Source: Dactylococcopsis salina PCC 8305 (GTDB lineage Bacteria; Cyanobacteriota; Cyanobacteriia; Cyanobacteriales; Rubidibacteraceae). Taken from it: 64,000 bases of DNA. Made by a program: the position numbers and the translations under genes. Of the stretch, positions 63,738 through 64,000 are shown in pieces (the first letter of the stretch is position 1; every line of letters begins with the position of its first letter). The notes below the pieces were generated by a model. That model did not search any database. It was not told the DNA's origin and saw only the letters and a program-made list of their open reading frames with translations. The stretch is from contig NC_019780.1 in NCBI RefSeq assembly GCF_000317615.1, positions 1,199,840 through 1,263,839 of the forward strand. Direction: 5' to 3'.

Positions 63738-63800
63738 TGGGGGGGATGGGAGATGGGCGAGATGGGGGAGACAAGGGAGACAAGGGAGACAAGGGAGATG
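63738..63800. repeat. GGGGGATGGGAGAT/GGGAGACAA short tandem repeat
   Basis: Repeated GGGAGACAA units with GATGGG variants; the reverse complement of the CTCCCTTGT tract inside MITE B (12745-12790). Confidence 0.8.
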
Positions 63801-63817
63801 ATGCTGTCTTGATTTTG

Positions 63818-64000
63818 TTATTCTTCCATGAGGCTATAAGAGGATAAACTTTCTAGATGAATCACGAGCTTTTCGTAAATGCCTCTTTTAACTCGTGTCA
63901 CATTAAAAATAAAATTAAATAAAATAATAATTACGCCTAAAATAAACCCCGCCAAACCGACAAAAAATCCCAACCCTAAACCTAAGCCACCGTCTGAGAT
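63818..64000 (-). CDS. C-terminal end of a membrane protein, start outside window
   Basis: Open frame of 60 codons from the window edge to a stop at 63818. It holds a glycine-rich hydrophobic segment (GLGLGLGFFVGLAGFILGVIIILF) followed by a basic then acidic tail (VTRVKRGIYEKLV...SLMEE). The family cannot be told from this piece. Confidence 0.55.
   Translation of the reverse strand: MSDGGLGLGLGFFVGLAGFILGVIIILFNFIFNVTRVKRGIYEKLVIHLESLSSYSLMEE

Overview
The window is chromosomal DNA from a cyanobacterium. The evidence is psbV (cytochrome c-550 of photosystem II), an NblB-like HEAT protein, a Tll0287-like haem protein, a YggT/Ycf19 protein, a DUF4278 protein, and a very high frequency of the HIP1 octamer GCGATCGC. 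Interspersed heptanucleotide tandem repeats (STRR type) and many small palindromic repeats fit this too. A unicellular, sulfide-tolerant or halotolerant lineage (Halothece/Dactylococcopsis-like) is my guess from the style of the sequence and the sulfide:quinone reductase; it is not proven.

Layout. 1-5.2 kb: the end of a site-2 protease gene, smpB, pgeF, psbV, a 29-copy heptamer array, and a GT39/ArnT-like glycosyltransferase. 5.3-12.9 kb: an ORF-less group II intron, a SulP-STAS-cNMP transporter, a phytol-kinase-like gene, a full group II intron with its RT/HNH protein, and two MITE-like elements. 13-30.3 kb: mostly housekeeping genes (CBS protein, nblB-like, typA, tRNA-Met, prs, bioD, M20 amidohydrolase, rlmN-pyrB, thrB, prolyl oligopeptidase, Uma2, metallophosphoesterase). 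30.5-37.1 kb: pstS-pstC-pstA, with pstA split in frame by a second full group II intron. 37.2-39.5 kb: a graveyard of toxin-antitoxin genes (orphan HicB, orphan Phd/YefM, frameshifted hicA with hicB, truncated AbiEii-like gene).

39.5-48.7 kb: a divergent cluster that looks like a reactive-sulfur response and efflux island. Leftward are rhodanese, a thioredoxin-reductase-like flavoprotein, an SCP2 protein and an RND permease. Rightward are sulfide:quinone oxidoreductase, an ArsR-family regulator, the RND membrane-fusion protein and a c-type haem DUF3365 protein. The pump's two subunits lie on opposite arms of the divergon. This is the best candidate for a previously undescribed system.

48.8-64 kb: ubiX, rnr, a lone TnpB element, a repeat-containing protein, a gltS-type symporter, a HAD hydrolase, an NDH-2-like oxidoreductase, secF and secD separated by an IsrB (HNH-less IscB relative) element, pdhB, and the tail of a membrane protein. 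The main theme is small mobile elements that have inserted into or against genes and changed them: an intron in pstA, an IsrB element that supplies the secD C terminus, a MITE that supplies the hicB C terminus, and heptamer repeats that supply the C terminus of the thioredoxin-reductase-like protein.
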